Origin: Balanoglossus misakiensis
Taxonomy: Eukaryota; Hemichordata
Direction: 5' to 3'
NCBI GenBank assembly: GCA_040954595.2
Contig: CM082594.2
Coordinates: forward strand, 1,240,001 to 1,304,000
Length of the DNA stretch: 64,000 nucleotides
Part shown: piece by piece, positions 10,779 to 21,896 of the stretch
How positions within the stretch are numbered: the first letter of the stretch is position 1
How the letters are laid out: every line of letters begins with the position of its first letter
The notes under the pieces: model-generated
Told to the model about the DNA's origin: nothing
Database searches by the model: none
The model's input: the letters and a program-made list of their open reading frames with translations, nothing else
Position numbers and translations under genes: made by a program

Positions 10779-10875
10779 ATTCCTCTGTTGACACAGCTGT
10801 CATCATTGGTGGTGTTGCGGGAGGTTTAGCGGCTGTGTTAGTGCTTGGTGTAATAATGTTACTCATGTACCAACG
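10779..10875 (+). CDS. Transmembrane exon of the membrane lectin
   Basis: A 97 bp exon lies between the acceptor AACTCTTACAG and the consensus donor GTAAGT. It starts with two bases of a split codon and ends with two. The 31 whole codons encode SSVDTA followed by a continuous hydrophobic stretch, VIIGGVAGGLAAVLVLGVIM and LLMY, ending Gln-Arg: a single-pass type I membrane span with a small-residue-rich start and a basic stop-transfer residue. Phase matches both the lectin exon at 4886-4965 (phase 1) and the terminal exon at 11228 (phase 2). It lies about 250 bp from the 5' end of the antisense DIRS-like element. That this is a real exon is well supported by the two splice sites and the hydrophobic frame; linking it to the lectin exon 5.8 kb upstream is inference. 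Confidence 0.75.
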
Positions 10876-11227
10876 GTAAGTTATTTAGTACTACCAGAGT
10901 AGAATCGAGACAGCTGTAGAAATGTTGCCCATCAGAAAACTGGGAATTTACCTGTATCTTTCCATACATGCATGAGGCAACGTGAAAAATAATCACATCT
11001 GTATCGTGGAAGCAAATTTATTCAAAGAGTTCATGCATAGACCTATTCGCGTATAGGGTAACTGCAGTGCATCATGGTATAATTTGCGTTCAACATGCAT
11101 GGCGGCTAACAAGGCAAAGTCACGCGACCAGACTGCAAAGTGTCCAACAACCACCTGCGTTATTCTACAGTAGTAACCACATCACAACAAATCCCACATT
11201 GATGATGTTCAACTATTTGACATTCAG

Positions 11228-11492
11228 GTGTGCTCTTGGAGGAAAGAAACATCCAGGCTGGGAAGAACAAGAGGCAACTATGGATATCCATTGGTTTGAT
11301 GATACAGATGATGTTGATAGCAAGGCAGGGGAAAGTGTGGAAGATGAGGAAGCCTTCAGAGAAATCTATCACTACAATCCCATGTATAGTGGCGACAGTG
11401 GTAGTGCCAGTGGAAGTGAGGAATGGAGACCAAGGCCTCTTAAGAGTAGAAATGAACTATTTCATGAGAGTCACGGAGACAGATACTTCTAA
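11228..11492 (+). CDS. Terminal exon: cytoplasmic tail with NPxY motif
   Basis: The exon follows acceptor TTGACATTCAG, contributes one base to the split Arg codon and then 87 codons to TAA at 11490-11492. The tail is strongly acidic and polar: DIHWFDDTDDVDSKAGE, then EIYHYNPMYSGDSGS, then EWRPRPLKSRNELFHE, ending DRYF. NPMY fits the NPxY consensus for PTB-domain adaptors and clathrin-dependent sorting (known motif; use here is inferred). The first residues after the membrane, RCALGGKKHPGW, include a juxtamembrane Cys and basic residues, typical of the inner face. Together the three exons give lectin domain, membrane span and tail, so a cell-surface receptor is likely. I do not recognise an orthologue. 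Confidence 0.75.
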
Positions 11493-12069
11493 TGTGCCAT
11501 CTCTGTGTGTACATGTATGGTATAATTCAAATGATAACTAGAATGGTTTTCATTTTGTGAGTTGACACAGTACTGTGATAAGCTTGGTATAATCCCATAA
11601 ATGATAACAATAATAGTTATGTTTTGTCAGACGACAGTACTGTGATAAGCGCACATTAAATTGGTTGGAGTGAAACAGATCTTTATTATTACACTCTTAG
11701 CAACATCTGAATGAAATGATCATAAATAATCATCTTTAAAGTATGTTGGTTATAAGGCTATATATTTTACATATTTTAAAGAATTTTCCTTAAAAATTTG
11801 TTATGACTTATTATAAGGTATTGTGTAATGAGAAAGATATGATAATACGAGAATTCCTAAACAACAACATATTTGTGTTGAATTTGGAGGACAAATTTAA
11901 CAGTGTGCCAATTCAGCTCTCCCTTTGCATGCTGACTTGCTTCTGTATTCATACAAGGCAGCATTTATCCTTAACTTGATCAGATAGACGGTCTTTTCAT
12001 CCAAATGCATAGATTATGAATTATTTCTCTCAATATATTCAGTGACTACCTCCCGATGATATATATCCT
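11493..12069 (+). other. Probable 3' UTR and AT-rich flank of the lectin gene
   Basis: Non-coding and AT-rich. ATTAAA at about 11656 is a possible poly(A) signal. The region ends where the tandem segmental duplication begins. Confidence 0.4.
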
Positions 12070-13129
12070 CCTGAATTAGTCCTTCAAATTTTGATATTTT
12101 TCTTGATATTTTTCTTTAATTTGACTTCAACCGTCACCATTCTCCAAGACTGTAAAAGAAGGGAGATGATGATTAACTATTATCAATTTTTTTGCCCCTT
12201 GTACTGTCTTTACAACTGGCCGTATAAATCTGATATTTGTTTGGCATGCGAATTTTGGAATATGGATGTGTATGATCACAATTATAAGATCCTCAAAATA
12301 AAAGATCCTATCATTTCATTTGGTTAATAACCAGTTCATAGGTGAATGAAAATATAGTTACTCACTTTGTGACCTGACATGTATATATAATAATTCAAAG
12401 TATTTATTCGCATATTTTTACATTATTCATGGTGTTATAGATCAATGGAAATTTTTCAAATTAAATTCATGTATATAAAATGTAGCAATGTAATGTCATA
12501 TGTGAAACCCTTAATCTTGATATTGTAATTCATTGTAGAATATGATTATATTGTGTTATTCACTCAACTTGTGCATGTATGTTTAAGATTCATGCAAAAT
12601 TACTTTTTTATACAAACTGTTCCTTTTTGTGTTGTTCGGAGGTGACAACTCATCAACAATGAAATAAGTTTGGGAAATTTTTGAACAAAGTCATGAAGTG
12701 GAAGTACTATAAATAAGTTTAATATCTGTTTGAGTTGTCCTGCCAGAAGTCAACATTTTTAGCTTATACAAATACTGGTGCAACTACAGAACAGTTGAAG
12801 AATTTCATCATTATATTTATGTTTTAATTACAAGTATATCAATTGTACCTTTTCCTTATATTAAAGGCATATTTTTATTATAATATTTAACTGAGTTCTT
12901 TGTCTACTTTTTTAAACTGACAATTTGTCAGTCATTACCATAACCCTGGAGTGTATTTCACTGTGTCCAGAGATTCTTCTGTAGTTGTTATAATAAGACA
13001 TCAAACCAGGTCCAATAATCAATATTACTCAAGCTAAGCTAATTACCAGGTCCAGGTTCAAAAAAGAAATAAGAGAAAAACTTACAATTTCAACAGGATC
13101 ATCTTGAACCACTGCTAAGTGGTAGTACT

Positions 13130-13580
13130 CGCACAGGGGGCTGCAAACATGAAAGTTATAAATGGCGGAGTTCCTGCATTTTCCCCCAATAAACATTAAT
13201 TGATGAACAGTTTTTGTGCTTGTTTATTTTTCTGTGTTACCTCCACCTGTCTTAGCAGTTGCTAATCCAGAATACAAGCTATTGCATTTCCCATTAAGCA
13301 CCTGCTAACGACTTAATCTGTGTGCCCCATCCACGGATTTAGTGGATTAAGTAAACATCGGTCAGTTCTCACTTGGTAAGAGAATACCCAGTACTCGCTG
13401 ACCGATGTTTACTTTATTAACTTAATCCGTGGATGGGGCACACAGATTAAGTCGTTAGCAGGTGATTAATGGGAAATGGATAGCTTTTATTCTGGATTAG
13501 CAAATGATAAGACAGGTTGGGAAAACGCAGAATGGAACGTACTTCGCCATTTATAACTTTCATGTTTGCAGCCCCCTGTG
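13130..13580. mobile_element. 450 bp foldback MITE, intact copy
   Basis: The two halves are reverse complements over about 200 bp each: the left tip CACAGGGGGCTGCAAACATG pairs with the right tip CATGTTTGCAGCCCCCTGTG, and the inner arms around CATCGGTCAG and CTGACCGATG flank a loop TTCTCACTTGGTAAGAGAATACC. GTACT occurs at both flanks (13125-13129 and 13581-13585), a likely 5 bp target duplication. No coding. Superfamily unknown. Confidence 0.75.
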
Positions 13581-14568
13581 GTACTAGGTGTCGGAAATGG
13601 GTAAGCACACCCTTCAAGCATGCTACACCCGTTAAGACTGACCCAAAGAGACAGATTTAAGTTGAATTTGACTTAACTAACAAATTACTGTTGCAAGTCA
13701 AATCCATATTTTGACTTTATCTCTGACTGAGCGCAGTGAGTCTGAGAGACACTCCACGTCTTCCTCTTCACAAGCAGCCCACTTCAAGTTTCAGCAACAT
13801 CCATAATAGTCCTAAAGTTGAGGTGCCAGTTAAAATTAGGTTTTTGGACCAAACTGGAATAGCTGCCGAAGTTTGGTATTTCAAATGATTGTCAGGTCAC
13901 CTGTTTATTGTTACGTTTAGCCGGTTCGCTCAGGATTTTCTATATAGGGTAAATCAGACAGCCTGGGACGACACTGGATTGTGAAATAAACAGCAACGAT
14001 TTAATGCTCACCACTCAATACAAAACTGCTGGGAGGGAGGCAGCGGATGATGGTGTGTTGTACGATGGCTCTCAAACAATGTTTGTTATGTCTTTAGATC
14101 TGTTTTCCTCCAAGTCTATTGATCGATTGTGTACGAGGCAGCCACGTTTGTCCGGTCTCAGCCAGCCTACCCACAATTCCGGAGTTTTATGCATGCAAGT
14201 ACTGGGTGCCCCAGCGCCATCTACGGCAAAGCCTGACTAATCTTTCTTTTATATGTGTCGATAAGCAATAGGTGTAATGGTTCGCACGGTCCGCATCACA
14301 CTATTATATGACTGTGAGGTTTCTAACAAAAGGGATATGACATACAATCACAAGTGTAAATCAAATATTGAACATTACTTAAAGGGACAAATTGTTCAAA
14401 TCCTCTTTTGAGCTTATTTGGTCAATTTTGTTTGATATGAAATGTGCCTATTATGCTGTTTGACTTCTTTAAACATGCTTAAATACTGGCCAATAAATAA
14501 CTCCACTATGTTTGAAATTAAACCAGATAGTACAATAATACATTCCAAATGTCATCTGTGATAACATC
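13581..14568 (+). other. Non-coding stretch of the duplication unit
   Basis: No gene recognised. The copy at 25775-26360 is shorter, lacking most of 13870-14290. A frame at 14004-14240 shows no domain and is absent from copy 2, so it is not taken as a gene. Confidence 0.5.
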
Positions 14569-14589
14569 ATGCTTTGGACTTTTTTACTT

Positions 14590-14840
14590 TATATATTACA
14601 TAACATGTTACGGAGGGGGGAGAGAGGTGAGAAAAGGAATGTGAAAAAGGAGAAGAAAAGCAAGAGGGCGGAAATGAGAATGTCAGGATGGAAAGGGAAT
14701 GAGGGGAGGACTTTGACAGAAGGGGAGGGGAGAGACCGAATAAGTGAAGGTGAGAGAGGAAGTGGTTAGACAGGAAGAAAGGGAAATTAAAGCTCAACCA
14801 CCACCACCACCACCACAATCATCATCATCACCATCATTGC
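14590..14840 (+). repeat. Purine-rich tract and CCA/TCA microsatellite
   Basis: A G/A-rich tract (about 14608-14790) is followed by (CCA)n and (TCA)n. The same tract is at 26382-26620 in copy 2. Open frames through it read as Arg/Glu/Gly- or Ser/Phe/Pro-rich low complexity and are not genes. Confidence 0.8.
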
Positions 14841-15069
14841 CATCATCATTCTGGAGGCATCGTGGCCTGTATTGGCCCATGGGCATCATGGGCCAAAAAA
14901 ACTGATTCAGTGTAAATGTGCATAAACCACACTTTTGTACGAACTCCTGTAACCGGTGACGCAAGTCGTGAGTGAATTTGTGGGCGTGTCGCGACCTTTT
15001 CTGTGAACGTGATGCAGAGTGATATATTGATGACTCCCAGCCACCCCCACACCCTTTGGTAACACACTT

Positions 15070-15145
15070 CTTAAACTTTCTTTACATAGAATGGACTTCT
15101 CAAACCTTCCTTACCAAAGTTCTGATTAAAGACATCTATCTTCTA
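15070..15145 (+). repeat. Solo end of the TA-palindrome family
   Basis: TACATAGAATGGACTTCTCA followed by AACCTTCCTTACCAAAGTTC and a TGATTAA...ATCTATCTTCTAG block match the right terminus of the palindromic element at 35090-35153. A second copy is at 26848-26912. The opposite end is not visible. Confidence 0.6.
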
Positions 15146-16599
15146 GGGTACTACCAACAGCGTTTCACGTGACTGTAGACAAGCAGCAAGTACCTGTACA
15201 CAGACAAGGGCGTGCGCGCGTCCACAATAATTTAAAACGAATGTTTCCACCGCCGTGTGTTTTATGCACATAAACACTGAATCAGCTTTAATATTGTCCC
15301 ATGATGCCCCGTGAGTTGTCAGGGTACCAAACTGACAATGCTGGAGAAAAAATGAAGTGTTGACATGCATGTTGTTAAGGGGTTTCACAATGCATGTTAC
15401 GGACGCTGGTTTCTCTTAGCAATAGAGTAGAGGCGTAAGGATGGGTTGATCTTGTGATTAAGAATTTTGGCAAAGAAACAGAAATTGTGTCATTTAGTTT
15501 TGTATTAAACCCTATTCGCGTATTTTGTGTTAAAGCACGAAATACTGCAATAATGAGAAACGGTAGTATTTAACACATATCATATATGATATAATATAGC
15601 TTTATCAATACCAGTGAATTTTGTGACGTCATTGCTGTACATTTTTTTATCTTTTATTTAGAACGCACAATGTTACATCAACAAATCAAAAGAAGAAACG
15701 AACTGAAAACTCACATCATAGCTTCAAAATTTATTACACTTTCTGGATGGTTGCATGATTCCTAAGGCTTGTATACCTTCAACCTCAATGTCACGCGGGA
15801 GGATTGGTGTTGGGAATGTAACGGGGAATTAAACTCTATTGATGGGGATAACTCGCTTGGCTAATACTGAGAGGTACCTATATGGAATCGTGCTGACGTC
15901 CAGATACATCGACACGAACACTGGGTATTTATGCAATTATGGTAGCAACTGAGAATATAAGAATTTAATGAAATAAACCTACTCGACCACTTGCGTTCTG
16001 AGGACAAGAAGGACACAAATAGTCCGCCATCCAAAAGACCGTTCCAGCATTTTATTTTTACCCGCCAAAAGACGCGGAGATATATTTTTAGATGAATGAT
16101 CCATGCATACTCTGATTGCATAGTACTTGTCTTCCTTGTGTTCCTTAAAACAATGAATGTATTGTATTTTCTTTTCTTTTCATCAGGAATTCGATAACTT
16201 CCTTAACACTTCAAAAGTTTCTTTACTCTTCAATCACTTCTGTCTCAACTTTTAAGTTTAACTTTTACTTCCAAATCTCAGGTCACAAACTCTATAGACT
16301 GCTAAACAATTTTCTTCCTAGTGTTGTATGCGCCACTTGTGAATTTTTGCGAGTGAGATTCACGGGCGTTTGAGCACAATTTATACAAAAGATGTTTATC
16401 GCCATTAGAAAAACGTTCGCGTAGAATCAATGACGTCATGGTAAATTTTAGCTGCATGCTCCAATAGGGATGATAGGGAGACTACTTGTTGTAGAGCACC
16501 TGAAAATGTACGTATTTCGTCACTTCCTTTTCGCGAAATTTAATTCTTAACGGCATCTTAGTTTTAAGATTTGTGATTCCTTTTTTCTTCAGTTGTACA
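15146..16599 (+). other. Non-coding stretch of the duplication unit
   Basis: No gene seen. Duplicated at 26913-28342 with small indels. Short frames on both strands lack domain signals and several are broken in the other copy. Confidence 0.5.
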
Positions 16600-16920
16600 T
16601 TTGCATCACGGGATACTTCTTTGTAGACTATCGAACCTTGGCATCTCAGACACAGTACTAACATGGTTTACATCTTACCTTCAATATAGATATCAAACTG
16701 TAATCATCGAAAACACTGCAAGTTCACAGTCACCTCTCGTATACGGGGTGCCACTGCCCCTCTGTTGTTCACCATTTATATAGCCCCACTTTATAGTAAA
16801 CTGATTCGTCCCCACATCCTACAATTTCATCAGATAACCAGCGATACCTCGCCTTTTCCCATCAAGATTCAACCTCTGACGTTCCTGTCTTCTAAGGATT
16901 GTTGAACTTTAATTCATGCA
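16600..16920 (+). pseudogene. CR1/L2-like LINE reverse transcriptase fragment, copy 1
   Basis: Translation shows LSNLGISDTVLTWFTSYLQ and VYGVPL, the region between RT motifs of Jockey-superfamily LINEs. A 10 bp deletion near 16832 removes most of the YADD active-site box that copy 2 keeps. The fragment ends abruptly at TGCAG (16920), where the LTR element abuts. It has no N-terminus, endonuclease or intact frame and is a dead remnant. Confidence 0.7.
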
Positions 16921-16926
16921 GTTTGT

Positions 16927-17466
16927 TGTTACGGCCGGTCGTCCTCCGGACGTTTACCTCATCGGCTTCTGTGGGGAATCAGCCACGTCCGAAAGCTGAC
17001 GGCGTACATTCTCTCCATCTCCTTCTCCACCCAACATATTCATAAAGTCCGAGAGAGGTACCCGGCAGATCGTAAACCTTTCGTAGACAGAGACTTGCAA
17101 GAAGTTTTCCGAGTAACACAAAGTTCTGGTTTATTACTGGTCACACGTAAGAATTACACGACTCGATCCATGCTCGTTGACTCCCATCACGGATCTCCGG
17201 TGATAAACGTGTGATCTCAAATTTCACTTCACCTTATTAATACGTTAGTCAAGTATTAAGTCATAAAAGGAACACGTCATCTTGATATTTCTTAAACATC
17301 AACTTAGCGCGTGATATCTCTATCTCGTTCTGACATGTATCAATTACACAATCTTGTTTACTCTGGGTCAAGTACCAATGTCAATACTGGACTAAAACCA
17401 TATAAGTGAATGACTTCTTACGTAATCATAAACAAGATCTATGATCGTTAAAACTCAATCGTGACA
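16927..17466 (-). repeat. 3' LTR of a non-autonomous LTR retrotransposon
   Basis: A 540 bp segment starts TGTTACGGCCGG and ends ATCGTGACA in plus orientation, with TG...CA termini. It is repeated at 39083-39610 at high identity. In minus orientation it is preceded by a purine tract at 17480-17467, so this is the 3' LTR. The flank TTTGT (16922-16926) resembles ATTGT after the other LTR, a likely 5 bp target duplication with one change. Confidence 0.75.
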
Positions 17467-17480
17467 CTTCCCACTTTTCC
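17467..17480 (-). promoter_or_regulatory. Polypurine tract
   Basis: The minus strand reads GGAAAAGTGGGAAG directly before the 3' LTR: a 14-base pure A/G run in the position where plus-strand DNA synthesis is primed in LTR retrotransposons. Confidence 0.65.
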
Positions 17481-18317
17481 AATAATCGAACTTCCACGTT
17501 CGATCAAAGAAAGAATGAAAACGAAAACCAGGTCTGCGCTATTGGTTTTAAATACACTACGTCAAAATCAAACTCAATAATCACCTTTAAAATATCACAG
17601 CCTGTTCAAACAAATTAAAGAAAATCGCATAAAACGTTTTCAATGTCAAAATTCAAAAAGACTTCACTGTTCTGACTTCTCGTCAAAGAGTGTCTCTTTT
17701 CCAGTGCAAAATTCAACAGTCAATAACCGCGTAAAAAAAATTAAGTCTGATAGTTCTTTCGTACAAACATTCTCTTCACTACTGTACTAACGGAGCAGGC
17801 ACATTCCAAAGATGCTCTCGAACACAATAACGGTTCCGGATAATACCGCCAAGTACGGAGCATTTCAGAGTGGATCATAATGCAATACAAGCTCGTAATA
17901 AACAGTAAAAATGAATACACTTCATCATACTGTCACGTTCAAAAATAACCACGAAACGAATTCTTATGTGAAAGGATGCGTAAGACTACAATAAAATCAC
18001 GCTTAACTTCAACTACACTCTAGGACTTCTCTCTTGTCCCTCGTATGAACTCACATGTCAACTCAAAGGGCCATTTTCATACGCCAGACCGTCTCCCTTG
18101 CGGTCATTAAAACATCACGACTTCATCACCAGACCGTTTCTCTTGCGGTCATCACAAAAACTTCAACAACTCCTCAAAAACCTATTAAACTTCACTACAC
18201 TTCACGGCATCACTTCAACAAAAGAATACACATTTACAATGTCGAAAACAATGCAAAAACTTGGTGGAAAACAATATCAAATCAAAAGCGGTTAATAACG
18301 GTCAGTCAACTCACGTC
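17481..18317 (-). other. Internal region of the LTR element, non-coding
   Basis: It lies between the polypurine tract and the inserted L2-like LINE. No gag or pol frame is visible on either strand, so the element is non-autonomous. A GTCTC(C/T)CTTGCGGTCAT phrase is repeated twice near 18088-18153. Copy 2 keeps 28927-29291 and 35560-35597 of it. Confidence 0.6.
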
Positions 18318-21300
18318 TACTAACTCTTCTTATGTGAAAGGATGCGTAAGACTACAATAAAACTCAAAGGACCACTCTTCAATGTAAGTCATCATACCCT
18401 TCCACCCTGTGATTTTGATGAACACTTCCCCCCCCCCCCCAGCTTTATAATTCATATTGTGTTTCCCATCTAAATGTCAGATCATTACACAGAAACGTTG
18501 ATGCCTTAAAATTACTATATGAAGATATTATCAAGTCCAAATTCGCTATCATTGGAATCTCTGAAGTATGGGACCCAAATAACTTAAGTATTTATAATAT
18601 GCAAGATTACACATTGGAAGTGAAGTCTCGTGAAGTAGGAAGGGGCGGTGGGGTTGGGGCTTACATACATTCATCAGTAATCTACAAGCTGCTTCGAGCA
18701 AGTGTCAGTCACTCAGAATCACTCTGGATGGAGGTACAGGTTAAAAATACGAAGATAATTTATGGGAATAATCTACAGAAAACCTAATACTGATATAACA
18801 GAATTTCAAATTAGTCTCATGCAAGTTTTAAACGAGCTCAGATGTGACAAAAATAATTGTATTTTAATGGGCGATTTTAATATTGATACTAACATAAGAC
18901 TGACCAACCCCAATATAGATTCATATCTATCCTCCTTGGAATGTATAGGCTTAAGACAGCTGATATCTACCCCAACCAGAGTGACTAGTTCATCTGAAAT
19001 TTAATTGACCACATCTACACAAATATTAATCAACGTCCTATTCATGCTTGCACTATAATCACTGATATCTCAGACCATTTCCCTGTGTATACTCTTTTAG
19101 AAAATATTCCTCTAAAATTGCCACAAAAAGAGAAAATTATTTTCAGAAATTTCAAAAACTATAGTCCCTCCCAATTTTACGAAGATCTTGAAAACACAAC
19201 CTGGGATTCTGTGTACCATTCCTCTGATGCTAATGAGGCTTACAACAATTTTTATTCAGTCTTTAATGAATTTTGTGATAAACATGCACCTATTTCTACC
19301 AAATCCTATAGTACCAAAAAAATAAAAAAACCTTGGATCACCAAATCACTTAGAAAATCTATTAACACCAAACATAGGCTATATAACAAATTATATAAAT
19401 CAAAATTTAATAATGCTGTTGCTGTTGATAATTATAAAAAAATATCGAAATATTTTTTCGGCTTTACTCAGGAAAGCCAAACAGATGTACTATAGCAATA
19501 TTTTTATACAAAATGAAAATAACACTACTGCAATATGGAAAACAATTAGAGAGATACTTGGAAGCCAAGGTAATGCCAGTCAATCTCTGCCAGATAATCT
19601 GTGTGTTAAGTCTAATGGTAAGGTACGAACCGTAAATAAGAAAACTGACATTGTCAATGAGCTAAATAACTACTTTGTTGGTATTGGTCCAGACCTTGCT
19701 AGTAAAATAAAGTCTAACAATTGCAACTTTAATAATTATCTCAAGGCACCCATCTCAAACTCAATCTTTCTTGCCCCAACAACTCAGTTTGAAAAATTAT
19801 TTGTAGCCTAGATCCTTATAAAGCTTGTGGCCAAGATCAAATTCCTGCTAGACTTCTTATAGATGGAGCTGCTGTAATATCTAAACCATTAGAATACATA
19901 TTCAACCTCTCCTTTCATTCAGGAATATTTCCGAAAGCCCTAAAATCAGCAAAAGTTATACCAAGTTTCAAGAAAGGAACCACTGATGATCCAGAAAATT
20001 ACAGACCAATATCAATTTTACCTCTTATAAGCAAAGTCTTAGAAAAAATAGTCAACTCCCGTCTTACCAACTTTGTAGAACAATTTAATATTCTATATGA
20101 ACATCAGTATGCCTTTCGACAAAAATATAGTACCAAACTCTCTCTGATCAATCTTGTCAATTATCTCATTAAGCAACTTGATGCTGGCAGAATTACACTT
20201 GGCATTTTCCTTGACTTTTCAAAAGCCTTTGATACCATTGATCATACAATATTACTATCTAAACTCTCTCACTATGGTATACGTGGACGTCCTCTACAAT
20301 GGTTTACAGATTATTTAAAAGATAGATGTCAACATGTTTGTGCTGATCAGATGGCCATATCTCATCTAGCCATAATATTACATGTGGAGTTCCACAGGGA
20401 TCTGTCCTTGGACCTACTCTATTTTTATTATTTATTAATGATATAGCCCTTTCAACATCCTTCTTCAACTTTCGGCTGTTTGCTGATGATACAAATCTGT
20501 TCCATACCTTCCCTGCAAACAAAAGTGATATCAATCTGAACCATGTTGACAGCCAGTTACAGCTGGTGCTAGATTGGTGCAATGCCAACAAACTCACTAT
20601 AAATCACCTAAAAACAAATTACAGTATTTTCAGAAACCAAAGACGAAACTTTTCCCATGTTGGTTCTCTCCACATAAATAATATGGTCATAAATGAGGTA
20701 GAAGCTGCATCATTTGTTGGCATTCTCATTGACAGGCATCTTACCTGGTCAAAACATATCCAGATGCTAAACACAATCATCAGAAAGAAAGTTGGCATTC
20801 TCTTTAAACTCAGACATTTTGTACCTACCCATAATACTTACCTTACTCTACAAATCACTTATCCAACCACATATAACATACGGCCTCGAAGTATGGGGGT
20901 CAACATATCCTTCATATCTCAACCGTATTAAGTTATTACAAAAAATGGCAGTAAGAGCAATAACCTTCAGTGATTTCACAGCTCATTCAACTCCTTTATT
21001 CCATAAATTGAAAATCCTTGATATTTTCAAATTACATAAGCTCCAGGTATGCTCCTTCATGTATGATCTTGTAAACAATAATCTTCCACAAAGGCTGACA
21101 ACCTACTGTCAATTACCTCTCCATGATTACAGTACACGCCACAAAAACCAAGGTAATCTCCATATTCCAAGTGTAAATACAACAATGGGCAAATTTGCAA
21201 TATCTTTTAATGGCCCTCTCTTATGGAATTCATTACCAGAACAAATAAAATACAAAAAATCCCAACAAACTTTCCGGTACTCGCTCAAACAGATGTATTT

Positions 21301-21642
21301 AGAAAATTAACTATAAATATATATATATTTATATATAGTAGTTCAATTTATACATTCAATGTATTTATTTTATTCAATTTTAGCTACTGTCTATGTACAT
21401 AATTGCCTTTACAGTGTACATGCCTAATATTGCTTCTCTCTAAGAAATACACTGCCCTCAAAATGAAATGTAACTAATTTTTATACCGCAATGTACAGAG
21501 GAATGGGAACAGACTTGACTAGCACCTGCTATTTTCTGTTCCCAATTACCCTTTCATTCAACCTGTCTCACTCGTGAGTTATGTAAATACTTTTCAACTT
21601 TTCAACAAGGGTAATAAATTGAATTGAAATTGAATTGCATTG
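18318..21642 (+). mobile_element. L2-like LINE, copy 1
   Basis: About 3.3 kb, flanked by AACTCACGTC on both sides (18308-18317 and 21643-21652), a 10 bp target duplication. It ends in imperfect ATTGAA repeats (21618-21642), the usual 3' end of L2/CR1-type LINEs, and encodes one endonuclease plus RT protein. It was inserted in the LTR element before the segmental duplication, since both copies have it. Confidence 0.8.
18440..21310 (+). pseudogene. L2-like endonuclease/reverse transcriptase, copy 1, frameshifted
   Basis: The APE-type endonuclease is recognised by NVRSL near the start, AIIGISEVWD, GGGVGAYIH, YRKPNTDITEF, LMGDFNIDTN and SDHFPVYTLL. The reverse transcriptase has KKGTTDDPENYRPISILP, IFLDFSKAFDTIDH, CGVPQG and the catalytic FADDTNLFHT. 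The C-terminus reads HIPSVNTTMGKFAISFNGP and LLWNSLPEQIK, usual for these LINEs. At least five frame breaks (near 18765, 19003, 19495, 19795 and 20340-20400) and a stop kill it. The breaks are only partly shared with copy 2, so the two copies have decayed separately since duplication. Confidence 0.85.
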
Positions 21643-21896
21643 AACTCACGTCATCAGAGTAGACAAAGAAAATACGATCACGCAATATTTCAATGATCAA
21701 ATCTCCCAAACTATAGATTAAAAAGGCTGATTATTCAGTTGAATGTCATTCTCTCTCAATTCTTTTGCGATAGCAGATGATTCAAGAGTCTTCCCTTCTT
21801 CATTCCACGAGACCTCTTTTCTTCGTCGCCAGAACTGCTTCAACTACATGCTTCTGGATACGACGCCCCTCTGATCAAACAACAGATCCATCCTGA
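21643..21896 (-). other. LTR-element internal sequence to the duplication breakpoint
   Basis: Matches 38651-38905, the 5' internal part of the LTR element. No coding is seen. It ends at the head-to-tail duplication junction. Confidence 0.6.

Larger units (their letters stand above)
12070..21896 (+). repeat. Tandem segmental duplication, copy 1
   Basis: The sequence from about 12070 to 21896 recurs in the same order and orientation from 21897 to about 38905: 12085-13131 with 21905-22941; the foldback element; 13581-16920 with 25775-28675; 17919-18281 with 28927-29291; the LINE and its flank 18282-21896 with 35560-38905. Identity is high throughout with small indels. The junction at 21896/21897 joins GATCCATC to CTGAAATAGTGCTTC; the left end near 12070 has CTGAATTAGTCCTTC, so it is a head-to-tail duplication. 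Copy 1 lacks the later insertions found in copy 2. Confidence 0.85.
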
